From Hygrocybe punicea (taxonomy: Eukaryota; Basidiomycota; Agaricomycetes; Agaricales; Hygrophoraceae), in assembly GCA_963556145.1 (NCBI GenBank), contig OY744461.1:7946891-8010890 (forward strand): a DNA stretch of 64,000 nt, given 5' to 3'. The position numbers were made by a program, and so were the translations under genes. Below the pieces are notes generated by a model. That model did not search any database. It worked only from the letters and a program-made list of their open reading frames with translations, and was not told the DNA's origin. Position 1 is the first letter of the stretch; each line of letters begins with the position of its first letter. Shown here one piece after another: positions 25,601 to 33,599 of the stretch.

Positions 25601-27355
25601 TGGAGCCAACCACATGCATCATCCTCTGATCATATACCAGGAAGATTGGACTTATGTGTAGGCATGCCAGTGATGCTGAGAAACAATGATGCAACGGAGT
25701 GCTGCATTACCAAAGGAGCAGAGGGCGTAGTTGTGGGTTGGCAGAGTGCAATAGGTCCTGAGCAACAAACTGTACTGGACACTTTATTTGTCAGATTATT
25801 GAATCCTCCAAAAACAATTAACATAGAAGGACTTCCTGAAAATGTGGTTCCGATTACAAAACATGTCATGTCCACCATGTGCTCATTACCGAATGATGAT
25901 GTGATATCTTTGTCAAGAGAACAAGTGTTGGTACTGCCTAATTTTGCAATGACTGATTATGCATGTCAAGGACGTACTCATCCTAACAATGTAGTTGACC
26001 TCAGTAGTTGTAGAAACCACCAATCCTATTATACTTGCTTATCAAGAAGTGCTTCTGCAGCAGGAACTATCATCATGCAAGGCTTTGATCCTAAAGTAAT
26101 TACAGGTGGTGCTTCTGGATATCTCAGGCAAGAATTCAGAGAATTAGAACTGCTTGATGAGATTACCAAACTGAAATATCAAGGACTCTTACCAGACCAT
26201 GTCAAGGGAGATCAGCGAAATTCTATCATTGATCAATTTAGAAAATGGAAAGGAAAGTCATATATTCCAAAAAACATTCATCATGCTATTGCATGGAAAG
26301 CCACGGAGCAACTAAATCAATACACAACACAGCCCTCTCCATGGCAATTAATTAAACCTACGAACAAAAATCAAAAGGCAGATTTCAGAAACCTCAACTT
26401 TGTTCCTGCAAAAGGAACTGTTCCAATCACTGTCACTCATAAAAATTCCACAGCCAATGTATTGCAAAATAAAAAACGAAAATTACAACAAGTTGTAAGT
26501 TCATCTTCCATTGTGAAAAAAAGACGAAAAACAAATACTATTGAATTAAATGAACCAAAAGGGTTTATATGGGATGCGCAAGATTGGAGCTGTGCTTATG
26601 ATTCACTCTTTACAATATTACTAGCAATATGGAATGAAGATCCATCAAGTTGGAAAAAAAGATTCAATAGCATTAATGAAATATTAAAGATTTTGAGCTT
26701 AGGATTCAAACGATCCAAGAATCACACAACAGATTTAGAAACAGTTAGAAATACAATCAGACATTTATTGCATCAAGATAAACCCGAAATATTTCCTTAT
26801 GGTCAAGTTGGCATTGCCATAAGTGATTTGGCCCATTATATAATGAAAGCAAATGAACCAATGACTTCAACTTGTCTTAAATGTATGAATTGTGAAAACA
26901 TAACCATTCTGGAAAATGATAGATGTGATGCCATCTTTCATTGTTCATATTCATTTTCTGGAACCATCTCAACATGTCTTGCTCAAATCATAGTTAATAG
27001 ACAACGGCACAAATGTCAATTGTGTTGGGGAGAGATTACTAAATTTATTGCATTTAACAAAATTCCACCTCTAATCATGTTTACAGTTGACTCTATTGAG
27101 AATTTAATAATTAGTCAAGTTATAAACTTGTCAATAGATGACATATCCACTGCTTACACATTGAGAGGAATTGTGTACTTTGGTGATGCACATTTTACTG
27201 CCCGCATATTCATCAACAGTATGGTATGGTTTCATGATGGTATATCAACCAGATCAATTTGCATTAATGAAGGTGATATAGATAACTTTTCAAATATTAA
27301 TTTATTGTCATGTAATGGTAATAATGCTGTACTGTTTATATATGCTCAATCTTAA
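19619..27355 (+). CDS. Helitron Rep/helicase with C-terminal cysteine-peptidase-like domain, 2,578 codons
   Basis: Single-exon rolling-circle replication initiator and helicase. Approximate residues: Cys-rich segment with CAVCGQL (415); HUH nuclease motif LHLHMLLW (955) in the context EEQGRLTLHLH; the two-tyrosine motif AYITDYITK (1142); PIF1-type helicase Walker A GGMAGTGKS (1700), Walker B FIDEVSM (1772), AGDFGQLPP (1809), TDYACQGRTHPNNVVDLSS (2112) and YYTCLSRS (2142). The C-terminus adds a domain with DWSCAYDSLFTIL (2319) and GDAHFTARIF...VWFHDG (2522), spacing and sequence recalling the Cys and His boxes of ubiquitin-specific peptidases. All nuclease and helicase residues are present with no interruption, which is rare for a Helitron this size. 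The start is uncertain; later in-frame ATGs exist. The gene is strongly AT-rich. It would nick and unwind DNA for rolling-circle transposition. Confidence 0.93.
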   Translation: MNLHDIMHVCIAVLTYLHFLANATIFPQLCQDQLMYISLEPISAPLISALTQELGVFQRKLIEHEFAPDQGDATILMQINATQCVKFIEITKDNLTVDPLFVWTTFKNSAFKMQLRSIQYDRTYFLPPKYLFALYCLLKPITVQCRCKMINALLMRSLLRRHDFRSYLFHCITSSLSHATLLWTTLCFIIRHSRSNIIMFNLNLFRNLFKSLYINSVHRYDYIGGGKRIPTFKFSFIQSFMLPSNNINHDSDILFEYVDHVDQQAANIVYGDRKKYLWVKMPLHELLPKLTVKDIGEITTIHGIYLSKTLRRLHGQDLSVALMRHNCSACDTHVSIFHVHDIKSNKDKCKEWYKRQQMTETYECETEETQTKMKEELDKSDEQSFPPPPPSIELKETIISNWCRDTSPECFQESGCAVCGQLVALKNMSLLSKTKVNLKILTRENMGITRCERHHCSDPIEDMKGPVLDETCKWICKPCVLSLNKGQTPKYALANGLWMGRIPAQLQNLTFAEQLLIARVRHNKCIVRVSSGMHKMKANAIMFQNPTPKIYQRLPPTIKELDEVLAFIFTGPARPTPEDMERTPLLVHRMRVSAALEWLKLNHMDYYDLDISYENLAQYPDHGIPVVVAYRPADTNKEPEATSAFDNEVEDGVEDGPCPFVVSGVTGEDLDITSPKALIARATKHLIDDHGGVLAISHARNPESFFNNPQLYPMMFPCLFPYGLGGISSIDKDVLSISDMMHKRHLLMYHDKRFQTDPYFPLIAFNQEQIKDSTTGGYLLTNKHNFNDIANRLMNINTAVLDDLSKRLSRGDRVKPDTSEEKACYKLISDLDHVAGQVKGSITNKKYMRNEIWSLISYIGAPTWFITFAPADINHPLCLYYADNKEKFYPKLRLPQDCYKLIANNPVAGARFFHFTTEMFIKHILGINESHPGLYGNTSGYYATVEEQGRLTLHLHMLLWIKGCLTPQEIRDKIMGENSDFQKRLVEYLESLCVGQFMTGSKDEVSQKMEQTMSKPEYQQPTCVMPDPPSYNCSMNCQYHNKRSTWWQRFQDVVDDLLLRLNVHNRHDGKKKPYCLNSKGECKRRFPRDIFQQTFVEPNTGALNLKHGEPWMNTVTPEVTYMLRCNSDVTSLLSGTAIKAIVAYITDYITKFSLKTYSIFEVIKSIFDKNSEMIGGDLKRKDKVRKLFTQIVNSLTSKMEIGAPMASLYVLGNPDHYTSHKFVPFFWRSYVKEVISAWSDEEIPNICEDQDNAQKVVIGKNNGAYIGLSKVNNYMFRPALYDNVSLYDWIRLATMEPMKRRTKTKTKRARREPVQNQIFDNLGCDDLSDSCTEPTNVDYSSDDNLSDVVDNDILMEIDEILKPDSLNKNAGPEIVDKTNEVDLNKLTKFETDYTLHPNHPQYLTHHAKMKGNDPFIVPNFIPNTLPRADRGDREYYCCTMLTFFKPWRSGKELKCKLQTWDNAFVDHEFSKRELEIMKYFGLRYECLDARDDFSAKRQKNNTADIRYSWATSNGLDELDDMHNAEFAFNGDDFNNNIDEDNNDTEILLKLGQKGQKRKDQMLIAERTLKRSGWLDDCIDGTPDIGPLIPIEPPVVQSAKFWRAAVLAKKKEIIDDRNKNLPTNTATIDKLGNFQYNDVKIVDAAYINHMFIPANRADRHLIDITINDYKLNTDQKRAFHIIANHSTLINSSDKLRMYLGGMAGTGKSQVIKALTSFFGKHNENHRFVVLAPTGGAAALVNGSTYHSILGINQGGSSRSLAQVHANLDGVDYIFIDEVSMLSCRDMYKISAQCAKARGVYDEPFGGINMIFAGDFGQLPPAMSGAPLYSGTVGVQINSSQTIANQEAAIGKALWHQITTVVILRENMRQTNQSEEDVQLRLALENMRYKACTPKDIAFLHTRVAGKSPNDPKLAQKKFRNVSVITALNAQKDKINELGIQRFAAENRRPLTSFYSIDRWNDPTSSNSKRKSHHMSTILDPIRHTKILEPSLRKLLWSQPHASSSDHIPGRLDLCVGMPVMLRNNDATECCITKGAEGVVVGWQSAIGPEQQTVLDTLFVRLLNPPKTINIEGLPENVVPITKHVMSTMCSLPNDDVISLSREQVLVLPNFAMTDYACQGRTHPNNVVDLSSCRNHQSYYTCLSRSASAAGTIIMQGFDPKVITGGASGYLRQEFRELELLDEITKLKYQGLLPDHVKGDQRNSIIDQFRKWKGKSYIPKNIHHAIAWKATEQLNQYTTQPSPWQLIKPTNKNQKADFRNLNFVPAKGTVPITVTHKNSTANVLQNKKRKLQQVVSSSSIVKKRRKTNTIELNEPKGFIWDAQDWSCAYDSLFTILLAIWNEDPSSWKKRFNSINEILKILSLGFKRSKNHTTDLETVRNTIRHLLHQDKPEIFPYGQVGIAISDLAHYIMKANEPMTSTCLKCMNCENITILENDRCDAIFHCSYSFSGTISTCLAQIIVNRQRHKCQLCWGEITKFIAFNKIPPLIMFTVDSIENLIISQVINLSIDDISTAYTLRGIVYFGDAHFTARIFINSMVWFHDGISTRSICINEGDIDNFSNINLLSCNGNNAVLFIYAQS

Positions 27356-27370
27356 TATTTGTTCTCCTGC

Positions 27371-27427
27371 TAAAAAAAGGAGGGACGAGTAATATGCCAT
27401 GCAAAGCAATGGCCCACACCCCACTAG
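27371..27427 (+). other. Helitron 3' terminus: subterminal repeat, hairpin and CTAG
   Basis: TAAAAAAAGGAG runs into AGGGACGAGTAA, the inverted partner of the 5' terminus at 7832. Next comes a hairpin with stem GCCATGC/GCATGGC-like pairing (one bulged A) and loop AAA, then CCACACCCCACTAG. T follows at 27428, where the host hAT coding frame resumes. Confidence 0.85.
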
Positions 27428-27846
27428 TATGCCATCTGGCATGATTTGTTATATTGAGAGCCAGCACCATCATCAATGATGGAGGTGGATGGGGATGGGG
27501 ACCTCGAGGAGGATGACAATGAAGGAGAGTCTTCAGAAAGTGAGGAGAAGGTGTGGGATGAGCTCATTATTGATGATGAGGATGAGATTCTGACTGCTGA
27601 GGACTTTGATTGATTGTTATGACTGGTCATATCAATACTGATTTTTTTTTGGACTCTTTATAGTAAGTTACACTTAAGAGATGAATTCAATACAAAAGCC
27701 ATGGCCTGGGCCAAGCCAAGCTGGAGCCAAGCCGGAGCCATCAGCCATGGCTTGGCCTGAGGTTTGAGAAAGCCGGAGCCCTCTTGGGCCAGGCCAAAGC
27801 CAGGGCTTTTGGGCCAAGCTGGGCTGTGCACATCACTAGCAATACT

Positions 27847-28480
27847 TCAACATTACTGCAATTTTCTTTGGAGCTCTTTGGCCCCTTCAGAAACATATTT
27901 CAAGCCTCTCTGACATCACCCACACTTATACAATTCACCCTAAGTCATTCCTATTCCATTCTGATTCTGTTCCAGTCCCAGGGAAGTCTTTATATGAAAT
28001 GTTTCACTTATTTCAAACATTATAGCTCCTATCCTCTAGATATTTTGGATATTGCTTCACATGGTGCTATACCCTTCGTTTCAGTTCTGTTTCATCCCTA
28101 TTGCACCATAGTTCCATCGCACACCATCTATTTGTCTTGCCTTCTTCACCCTTCATTATCCTGACAACCAACTTTGCATAAATACCTTCTATAGTTTACA
28201 TACTAGAGAGACATCTTGTATACCCCTGATTCCAGTCTAACATATCACCTCTTTACTGTACCATCCATGCGATAGCTCCAATATACTCTATTAAACTTTG
28301 TGTTCCTTCTACGAAGTGCTACATATACGCCAAAAACATTGCAACTGTTTCACACACACTGCACACATCACGCACATTACACACAATGGAAACATCATTG
28401 CAGCTACCCAGAGCACTTCTAAGTATTGTTTCTAACCTTTATGATTGAGATTGAACCTCTCAGAATTCATACAGCACTGT
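27847..28480. other. Unassigned spacer between the hAT nest and LTR fragment
   Basis: No gene or terminal repeat is recognised. The sequence is CpG-poor with C/T-rich stretches and short CACACA runs near 28350-28385, consistent with old decayed repeat DNA. Confidence 0.4.
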
Positions 28481-28715
28481 GGTTGAGTAGGTAATTGATT
28501 CCATTCGCATTGCCGCAGTGCACCCTTTCACTGCACCTCAGTTCTACACTTTAGTTTCCTCTTTGTCCTTTCCCCCACACTTCCCCTCTGTTCTGGAACC
28601 CCCAGATCTGGGTAGGATTGATTAAGACAATTCTATAGGAAGCCTAGAACTCCTATGATCACTTATTAGCTGATCATCCCTTTCTGTAGATTCCTCTTCT
28701 GGGTCTACACCGACA
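28480..28715. repeat. LTR-like fragment inserted in the RNase H region
   Basis: From about 28550 this matches the right third of the solo LTR at 29786-30322: CACTTCCCCTCTGTTC, GGATTGATTAAGACA, ATGATCAC..TAGCTGATCA, TTCTGTAGATTCCTCTTCTG and the end TCTACACC. Beyond it (28717 upward) RNase H coding sequence begins on the minus strand, so it truncates the polymerase ORF at its 3' side. The left part is more diverged and its boundary is not clear. Confidence 0.6.
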
Positions 28716-30780
28716 CTTGCCATCACAATGGCAAGTTTGAGGATCAGATTGTAGAGTGGTTTTGGAGCCAGGGTGTTGAACATGTTGAAGGTATTTGAAC
28801 TGTCCATGTAAATCATGAGACGACCCAAAAAGGACAAAGACACTGCATGCTCAAGAGTGCAAAGCACCACAAGAGCCTCAAGATAAAAGATGTTCCATGG
28901 GAGAGCATCTTAGGGTGGTGGGTGCTGAAATGCAAGGCCAGTTGAGGGGTAGATGAAGCCCAGACCAGTGAGGCAAGCATCACTGTATATAATGAGACTA
29001 GTGTTGAGGGGGCCCCAGGCAGAGGCAGTAAGCACAAGGACACCTGGTGTGGACTCTACATTGTGATGGAACCATAATAAGTCATTGATGATGGCCTTGT
29101 TCAAAAACACAAGTGTGTCAGGGTTAGATTTTCCAGCCATCTTGTCATAGATGTTAGATAGGGAGGGATACAGCAGTGGGAAGACATTGAGTGCCCAGTT
29201 GATCCAACCAGCCATATGCTGGAACTTCTGGAGTGAGTGGCACCTGCTACCATGTGGGGCTGTGATGAACTCTGATGATCATCATGAAAGTCATTGCATT
29301 TGCATTGCACTGGAAACCAATGATTGTCAGTGTATCACTGAATTTCTGTTCATCTTTCTTGTGGGGCAGTCCAATCTCATCCCAGAGGAGCAACAGCTGT
29401 GTTTGTTTATCTGGATAGAATGTATCATAGGGGGGTAGTAAGTTAGATGGCCAGATACCTCAAAAGAAAAGGTATCATCAATGTAAGTGAACAAGTTGGC
29501 AAGGAATGTGACATAGATTGCTATCCATATAACCAATGCCATGAAGGCTGCCCAGATGCAGTATGCACCCCTGTTGCCAAAGTTGGTGTTCCAGTCCATG
29601 AAGTGCTCATTGTTGATGGTGATGATCTGTTTTTGCCTGATACAAGAAGTGTAAGGGCATGCAGCAGTAGGCCTGGGACACATCGGACTTGAATAGTGTG
29701 AGATGGATGTTTCTGTGCTCACATCAGAAATTGAGTAGTGCTTGACCGAGATTGCATAGAGTGTCAAGGCAGGATCTGACAATCACAGTGTAGAGGCTCC
29801 ATATCCTCTCCATACACTCCATTCCCATCTGTTTCCACTTGACTATTATCAATTTTGCTCAATTCTGCTCTGGATCCAACCCCAGAATCCTTCCTATCAA
29901 CCATGTGATGTTCCTAATGACCCAGAATCAGTTTGTATATACTTACATATTTCTTTGTTTCCCATCTCCTAGTACATAGCACTTCCCTCCTGTCCCCTCT
30001 CCACTCAACCCCTATCAGCTACAGTCTTCCCTCATAGTATACAGCACAGGATTCTTTGTAGTAGTATAAAAGGTGTACTTTTACACTACAAGTTATCATC
30101 ATCAGTTATCATCTTATCACCACACTTCAGATCTTCTGTTTAGTCCTCTCTTCGAATCATCTATATTCCTCTTCATCCTTTCCCCTTCACTTCCCCTCTG
30201 TTCCATAACCCCTGGATCTGGGCAGGATTGATTAAGACATCTCTATAGAAAACCTAGTACTTCTATGATCACTTTCTAGCTGATCACCCCTTTCTGTAGA
30301 TTCCTCTTCTGGATCTACACCAACAATCAAAACCACAGCAGAGCAAGAGACGAGGGAGTTCAGTGAGTAAGGACTGGCACTATGGTCAACAACCAGGCAT
30401 AGGTTGATGGAGTGTGGCTTCAGGATGGCATGGATGGGCATGTTGTACATACTGGGCAAAAGTTCAGAACTGAAGGAGGGGGAGAACCATCGAAGGGAAA
30501 TCTCCTTGTCTTGCTGTGACTAAATGAAGTTATGTTCCTTGTCTGACTTGGGGGGACGGGAAGAGGCATCATATGTTGTAAGATAGGATGGGTCCCAGAT
30601 GGACCATGGCCAGAAGCCTTGGCATAGTCCAGTGATGACTGAAACGACAAACAGGTGGTTGGGGCAAGTGGTGAGGAGGGCAGCAAAGGAGGCAATGTGG
30701 ATTGGTGTGACAATCTTAAAGAGTTCAGGGGGCTTCAAGATTGTGTATTCTGAAGAAGGCAGTTGTGCAAGTGGAGGATC
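28716..30780 (-). pseudogene. DIRS-like reverse transcriptase/RNase H, decayed and split by a solo LTR
   Basis: Minus-strand polymerase in two blocks, 30780-30330 and 29785-28716. The first holds SLDYAKASGHGPSG-like and KPHSINLCLVVDHSASPYSLNS motifs. The second shows LFKSDVSQAY, ITINNEHFMDWNTNFGNR, the catalytic TYIDDTFSFE, LLLLWDEIGLPHKK, LTIIGFQCNANAMT, then GWINWALNVFPLL and the RNase H-like YSDACLTGLGFI and SNTFNMFNTL. Taking out 29786-30322 and one copy of a 7-bp duplication rejoins the frame. Several frameshifts and stops exist; family Arg residues appear as Cys or stop (AYCCM, LNF-stop-CEH), consistent with C-to-T at CpG. Only one CpG occurs in 29101-29690. Confidence 0.8.
29786..30322. 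repeat. Solo LTR (537 bp) inside the reverse transcriptase
   Basis: Ends CAGTGTAGAGG at the left and TCTACACCA at the right form an imperfect inverted repeat (TGGTGTAGA expected, as seen intact at 2206). The direct repeat ACAATCA flanks it (29779-29785 and 30323-30329). It contains a TATA-like GTAGTATAAAAGG and then GTACTTTTACAC, consistent with an LTR promoter. A short TIR transposon is the alternative, because 7 bp is long for an LTR target duplication. Confidence 0.72.
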
Positions 30781-30959
30781 AGTTTCAGATGTGAGTGCAG
30801 AAGGGTAAGTACCACTATCAAGGTTTGTCTAAAGAAAATTCTGAAAAAAACATGGATGGGATGTACAAAGGGAGAGATCAACTCTTCGTCACTGCTCTGC
30901 AGGAGGCAGCAGTGTGGTCAGCTTTCCCGCAGTTTGAACAGACATGGCTGTAATTACTG

Positions 30960-32223
30960 TTGCCTCAGCTCAAGCCATTTTTTGAAAAACATTGGCTTGA
31001 GCTGAGGCAACACTAGCTGTAATGGCACTGAGGGGATGTTGAAGGGAAAATTCCTTTGTTGTAGCACCTGTAAGGTTCAGATTTCTTGATGTCGTGTCAC
31101 GCGCATGCATTGAGTGCTGAGGCGCCTTGAGTGTCTTGACATTGTGAGGAGGTGGATGTGAGATGTATGGTTCCAAAGTCAGATAGGTAGGACCATTCCC
31201 AGTGAGTGAAGGAAGAGAAATCACTGAGGAGGAGGTCATGCCAAGTGGCAACCTCTGTGCGAATTTTCTTGTCACGCAGGATGACATACTCATGGACTGA
31301 TGTGTGGGCACTGTTGAAAAGTTCAAGAACTTATTGTTGGTAGTCTCTGAGTTTGTGGCTGCGATACAGGAATGCCCAGATTGTGGCTTCAGTGGCTTTA
31401 CTCCATGTGATGAACCACTCCCCAAGAGTCTTGACTGACTTGATGGGGTCGGATGACCTGAAACAAAGTTTAACTCCATTAGCAATCCTCTGGGTGGTCT
31501 GGGTATCATGGGAGATGGAGTGATGGTTGGTAATGACCCTATGGAGGTTGACAGCATGTCCCTTGATGAGCACTGTCCACTCAGACTTGGGGAATGAGAT
31601 GTGGCTGGTGGAGTTGAGTAATGAACTAAGGATGTACTTGTAGTCCTTGGCAAACTTGAGCAGGAGGGAGTGAGTCTTCATGAGTTCCAGATGCGAGATG
31701 GCATCAGAGATGACATTGGAGACAACCCATGGGAGTGCGGCATTGTCCATTTTCCTGCACTTGTGTGAGATCTCTGCTTCAGCTGAAGATTCCTGAGTGT
31801 GGGATGGCTCCACATGGCATGTCACGTTTTCCAGAGAAAGGGAGCTGGGCCTGTGCAATTCCAATGGTGGGTCATCAACAATAGGCAATCTATCAACAGC
31901 ACCTGTGGACAGGTGAGATAATCTGTCAAGGATTTCGAGATAAGAGGTGAGGGCTCGGCAACTGGGACTGTCAAGGAAAGCTTCCAATCTTGTTTGTGTG
32001 CCTTTTCAACAACACTTGAAGATGATTTCACACTCTCTGGTAACATCCATCTGAGCAGGGAATTCTGAACTTGTGGTTCCTGTAAACAGATCCAGCAAAA
32101 GAGTGATGATTTCTCCTGAGATGTTTTAAGGGACCAGTTGTGTTGATGTTTGCATGTGGGTGTTAAATGAGATGCTCCTTTGAGAAGACCCTCTTTGGGA
32201 AGACCCTGATACCACATCTTCAC
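30960..32223 (-). pseudogene. DIRS-like gag ORF remnant
   Basis: Upstream of the RT on the same strand are long frames starting near 32223 and 31987. The second gives a 218-residue stretch (MEAFLDSPSC..., with KFAKDYKYILSSLLN, NGVKLCFRSSDPIKSVKTLGEWF and ATIWAFLYRSHKLRDYQQ), continued in another frame by KFLNFSTVPTHQ and the segment to 30970. Position and composition fit the structural (gag-like) protein that precedes RT in DIRS-type elements. No zinc knuckle is preserved. Frame shifts and CpG depletion mark it as dead. Confidence 0.55.
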
Positions 32224-32339
32224 TTGAAGTCATAAGACTAGTATGATGGAATTTTATTCAAATTTTGTTGTGAACTTTGAGAATAAAAAATAATCTGTTT
32301 GGACCTGGGTGAAGTGATGTGGTGAGCAAAGAGGAGGGA

Positions 32340-33222
32340 TAACGGTCAATTGCCCTGGGACTCTCCATCGACAGGTTGACTTGCTCCACTTACACTTCTG
32401 CTCTCAACTCCTACCTCATGTTCTGCAACATCCATAACTTCCCTGTTGACCCCACTCCTGACACACTAAGCTTTTTCATCATCTTCATGTGTACTCATAT
32501 AAAACCCTCTTCTGTGGAAAACTACCTCTCCAGCATTGTCAACTAACTCAAAGATCACTTCCCTGAAGCCCACAAACATACCTAGTTGCTAAGATGCTGG
32601 CTGGCTGCAAGTGTTGCTTTGGCACCCCTGCCACTCGAAAAAATCCCCTCTCCTGATCTCTGACTAGCTATCGCTTCTGTGCCGGCCACATTGTTACATG
32701 ATGACAAGCTGTTCATAGCACAGCTACTCACAGGCTTCTTCACACTTTTGCACCTGGGTGAGCTGGTCTACCACAAACAACAGGATCCATGCAAGCTCTC
32801 CCTCCACCCACAATGACTACAACTATATCCTGCCCACACATAAGGCAGATGCCTTTTTTCAGGCAATGTCCTCCACATACAGCATCTCATGGGCAATGAT
32901 GACCCTCATCTCCACTTCCACCATTACCTAGCCTCATGGGATGTTGTTTTTCCATTCCACCCTCAACTGTGGCTCAAGTCTGATGGTACAGTGCCACAGC
33001 GCTCTTGGTTTATCACTCACATGTGCACCCTCTTCCCAGTCTCTCTCACTGGCCAATTTTTGTGCACTGGGGGTGCCACTTCACTGGCCATTGCAGGAGC
33101 AGCCCCTCACATCATACAAGCCACTGGTTGGTGGTCCTCCACTGCATTCCAGATCTATATTTGGAAGAACCCTGTTTTACTACATGCTTTGATATGTGGT
33201 CACCCTGCACATTCTGTGTAGT
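32340..33222 (+). pseudogene. Tyrosine recombinase pseudogene (DIRS/Crypton type)
   Basis: The plus-strand frame shows LGLSIDRLTCSTYTSALNSY, PTPDTLSFFI, IKPSSVENYLSSIVN, then after stops and shifts LFIAQLLTGFFTLLHLGELVY and the C-terminal GGATSLAIAGAAPHIIQATG, WWSSTAFQIYIWKNPVLL. This is the integrase-like fold of fungal tyrosine recombinases. The catalytic Arg that normally precedes AGGAT is Cys (FLCTGGAT); other expected Arg residues are Trp (GWWSS, YIWKN). Two in-frame stops occur in the first 350 bp. It is divergent from the gag/RT block, separated by about 115 bp. It could belong to the same retroelement or to an independent element. Confidence 0.75.
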
Positions 33223-33599
33223 CTGGTCCAGTATTTTCTGCCAGTGGGCATTTTTTCTTGCCACTTCTGCCCAGTCCCCACTCTCTTCTTTTTGTGTTGT
33301 CCTCCCATTTTTGTTTTACTTTTTATAGACTTTGTACTGATTGTACACACAAAAATTCATGTGGACTTGTTCTCTCCTGGCTTCAAGCTGGACAGAACCA
33401 CTAAGCTCCAATTTCTGGCTATTCACGTGCTCCTTAAGCAGAGTCAATTGGTTGTCAAATATTGTGGAAAATAATGTTATCTAAATTACCTTGCTTGCAA
33501 GGTTGCTGACCCCTGGAAAAGAAGCGCATCGGGGTTGGATATCGTAAATAAACGTCAATAGCGGACATAGTCCGATCGTTCCGTATCACAGTCCCACGA

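Larger units (their letters stand above)
7832..27427 (+). mobile_element. Giant Helitron with accessory genes (19.6 kb)
   Basis: The left end starts TTACGAGTCCCT, followed by AAGGGA to form a short palindrome. The right end holds TAAAAAAAGGAG, then AGGGACGAGTAA (27381-27392, 10/12 an inverted copy of the first 12 bases), a hairpin GCCATGC-AAA-GC(A)ATGGC (27396-27413), a CA-rich spacer and CTAG before T. There is no target duplication, as expected for rolling-circle transposition. The empty site is recovered from the host hAT frame, which continues from codon AAG at 7831 to TAT at 27428. The 5' terminal sequence with a subterminal inverted partner resembles the Helitron2/Helentron organisation. 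Contents: five genes and two repeat arrays. One caveat is that the helicase gene is much more AT-rich than the others, so a nested origin of that part is not excluded. Confidence 0.8.
3136..27613 (+). pseudogene. hAT transposase pseudogene, split by a non-autonomous hAT and a Helitron
   Basis: Multi-exon hAT transposase in three blocks: 3136-3590, 4592-7831 and 27428-27613. Visible parts are an N-terminal region, an acidic segment, a BED finger (CKLC, then HLEAHH at about 5280-5400), CDNASNN (6229), the CLAHVINLATQAL motif (6377), the hAT WWSSTYMML block (6670), the KIDDYYEKTTDSPAY segment, and the C-terminal dimerisation motif SSEQAFSQGG (about 7740). The frame passes from VEALQCVK at 7831 directly into YAIWHDLLY at 27428 and ends in an acidic tail at 27613. 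Breaks include a frameshift near 3590 and TGA at 6075 and 27455. Arg positions of the family appear as Trp (NGKWLG, KIWWSST, AIWHD), consistent with CGG to TGG. Introns are about 50-60 nt. Confidence 0.85.
2712..27838 (+). mobile_element. hAT transposon split by nested insertions
   Basis: The ends are inverted: TAGTGATGTGCA on the plus strand at the left and its complement at the right, each followed by GGCC-rich subterminal repeats (2725-2860 and 27700-27830). The flanking 8-mers are GCGATACT (2704-2711) and GCAATACT (27839-27846), differing only by a CpG-to-CpA change. The element's transposase starts at 3136 and finishes at 27613. Removing the nested elements leaves about 4.5 kb, a normal size for an autonomous hAT. 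Seen: TIRs, target duplication and reading-frame continuity. Inferred: that the two ends belong to one insertion. Confidence 0.82.

Noticed and set aside
27428..27630. Ser-rich minus-strand frame
   Set aside because: Antisense of the acidic C-terminal tail of the hAT transposase, which joins in frame with the block ending at 7831.
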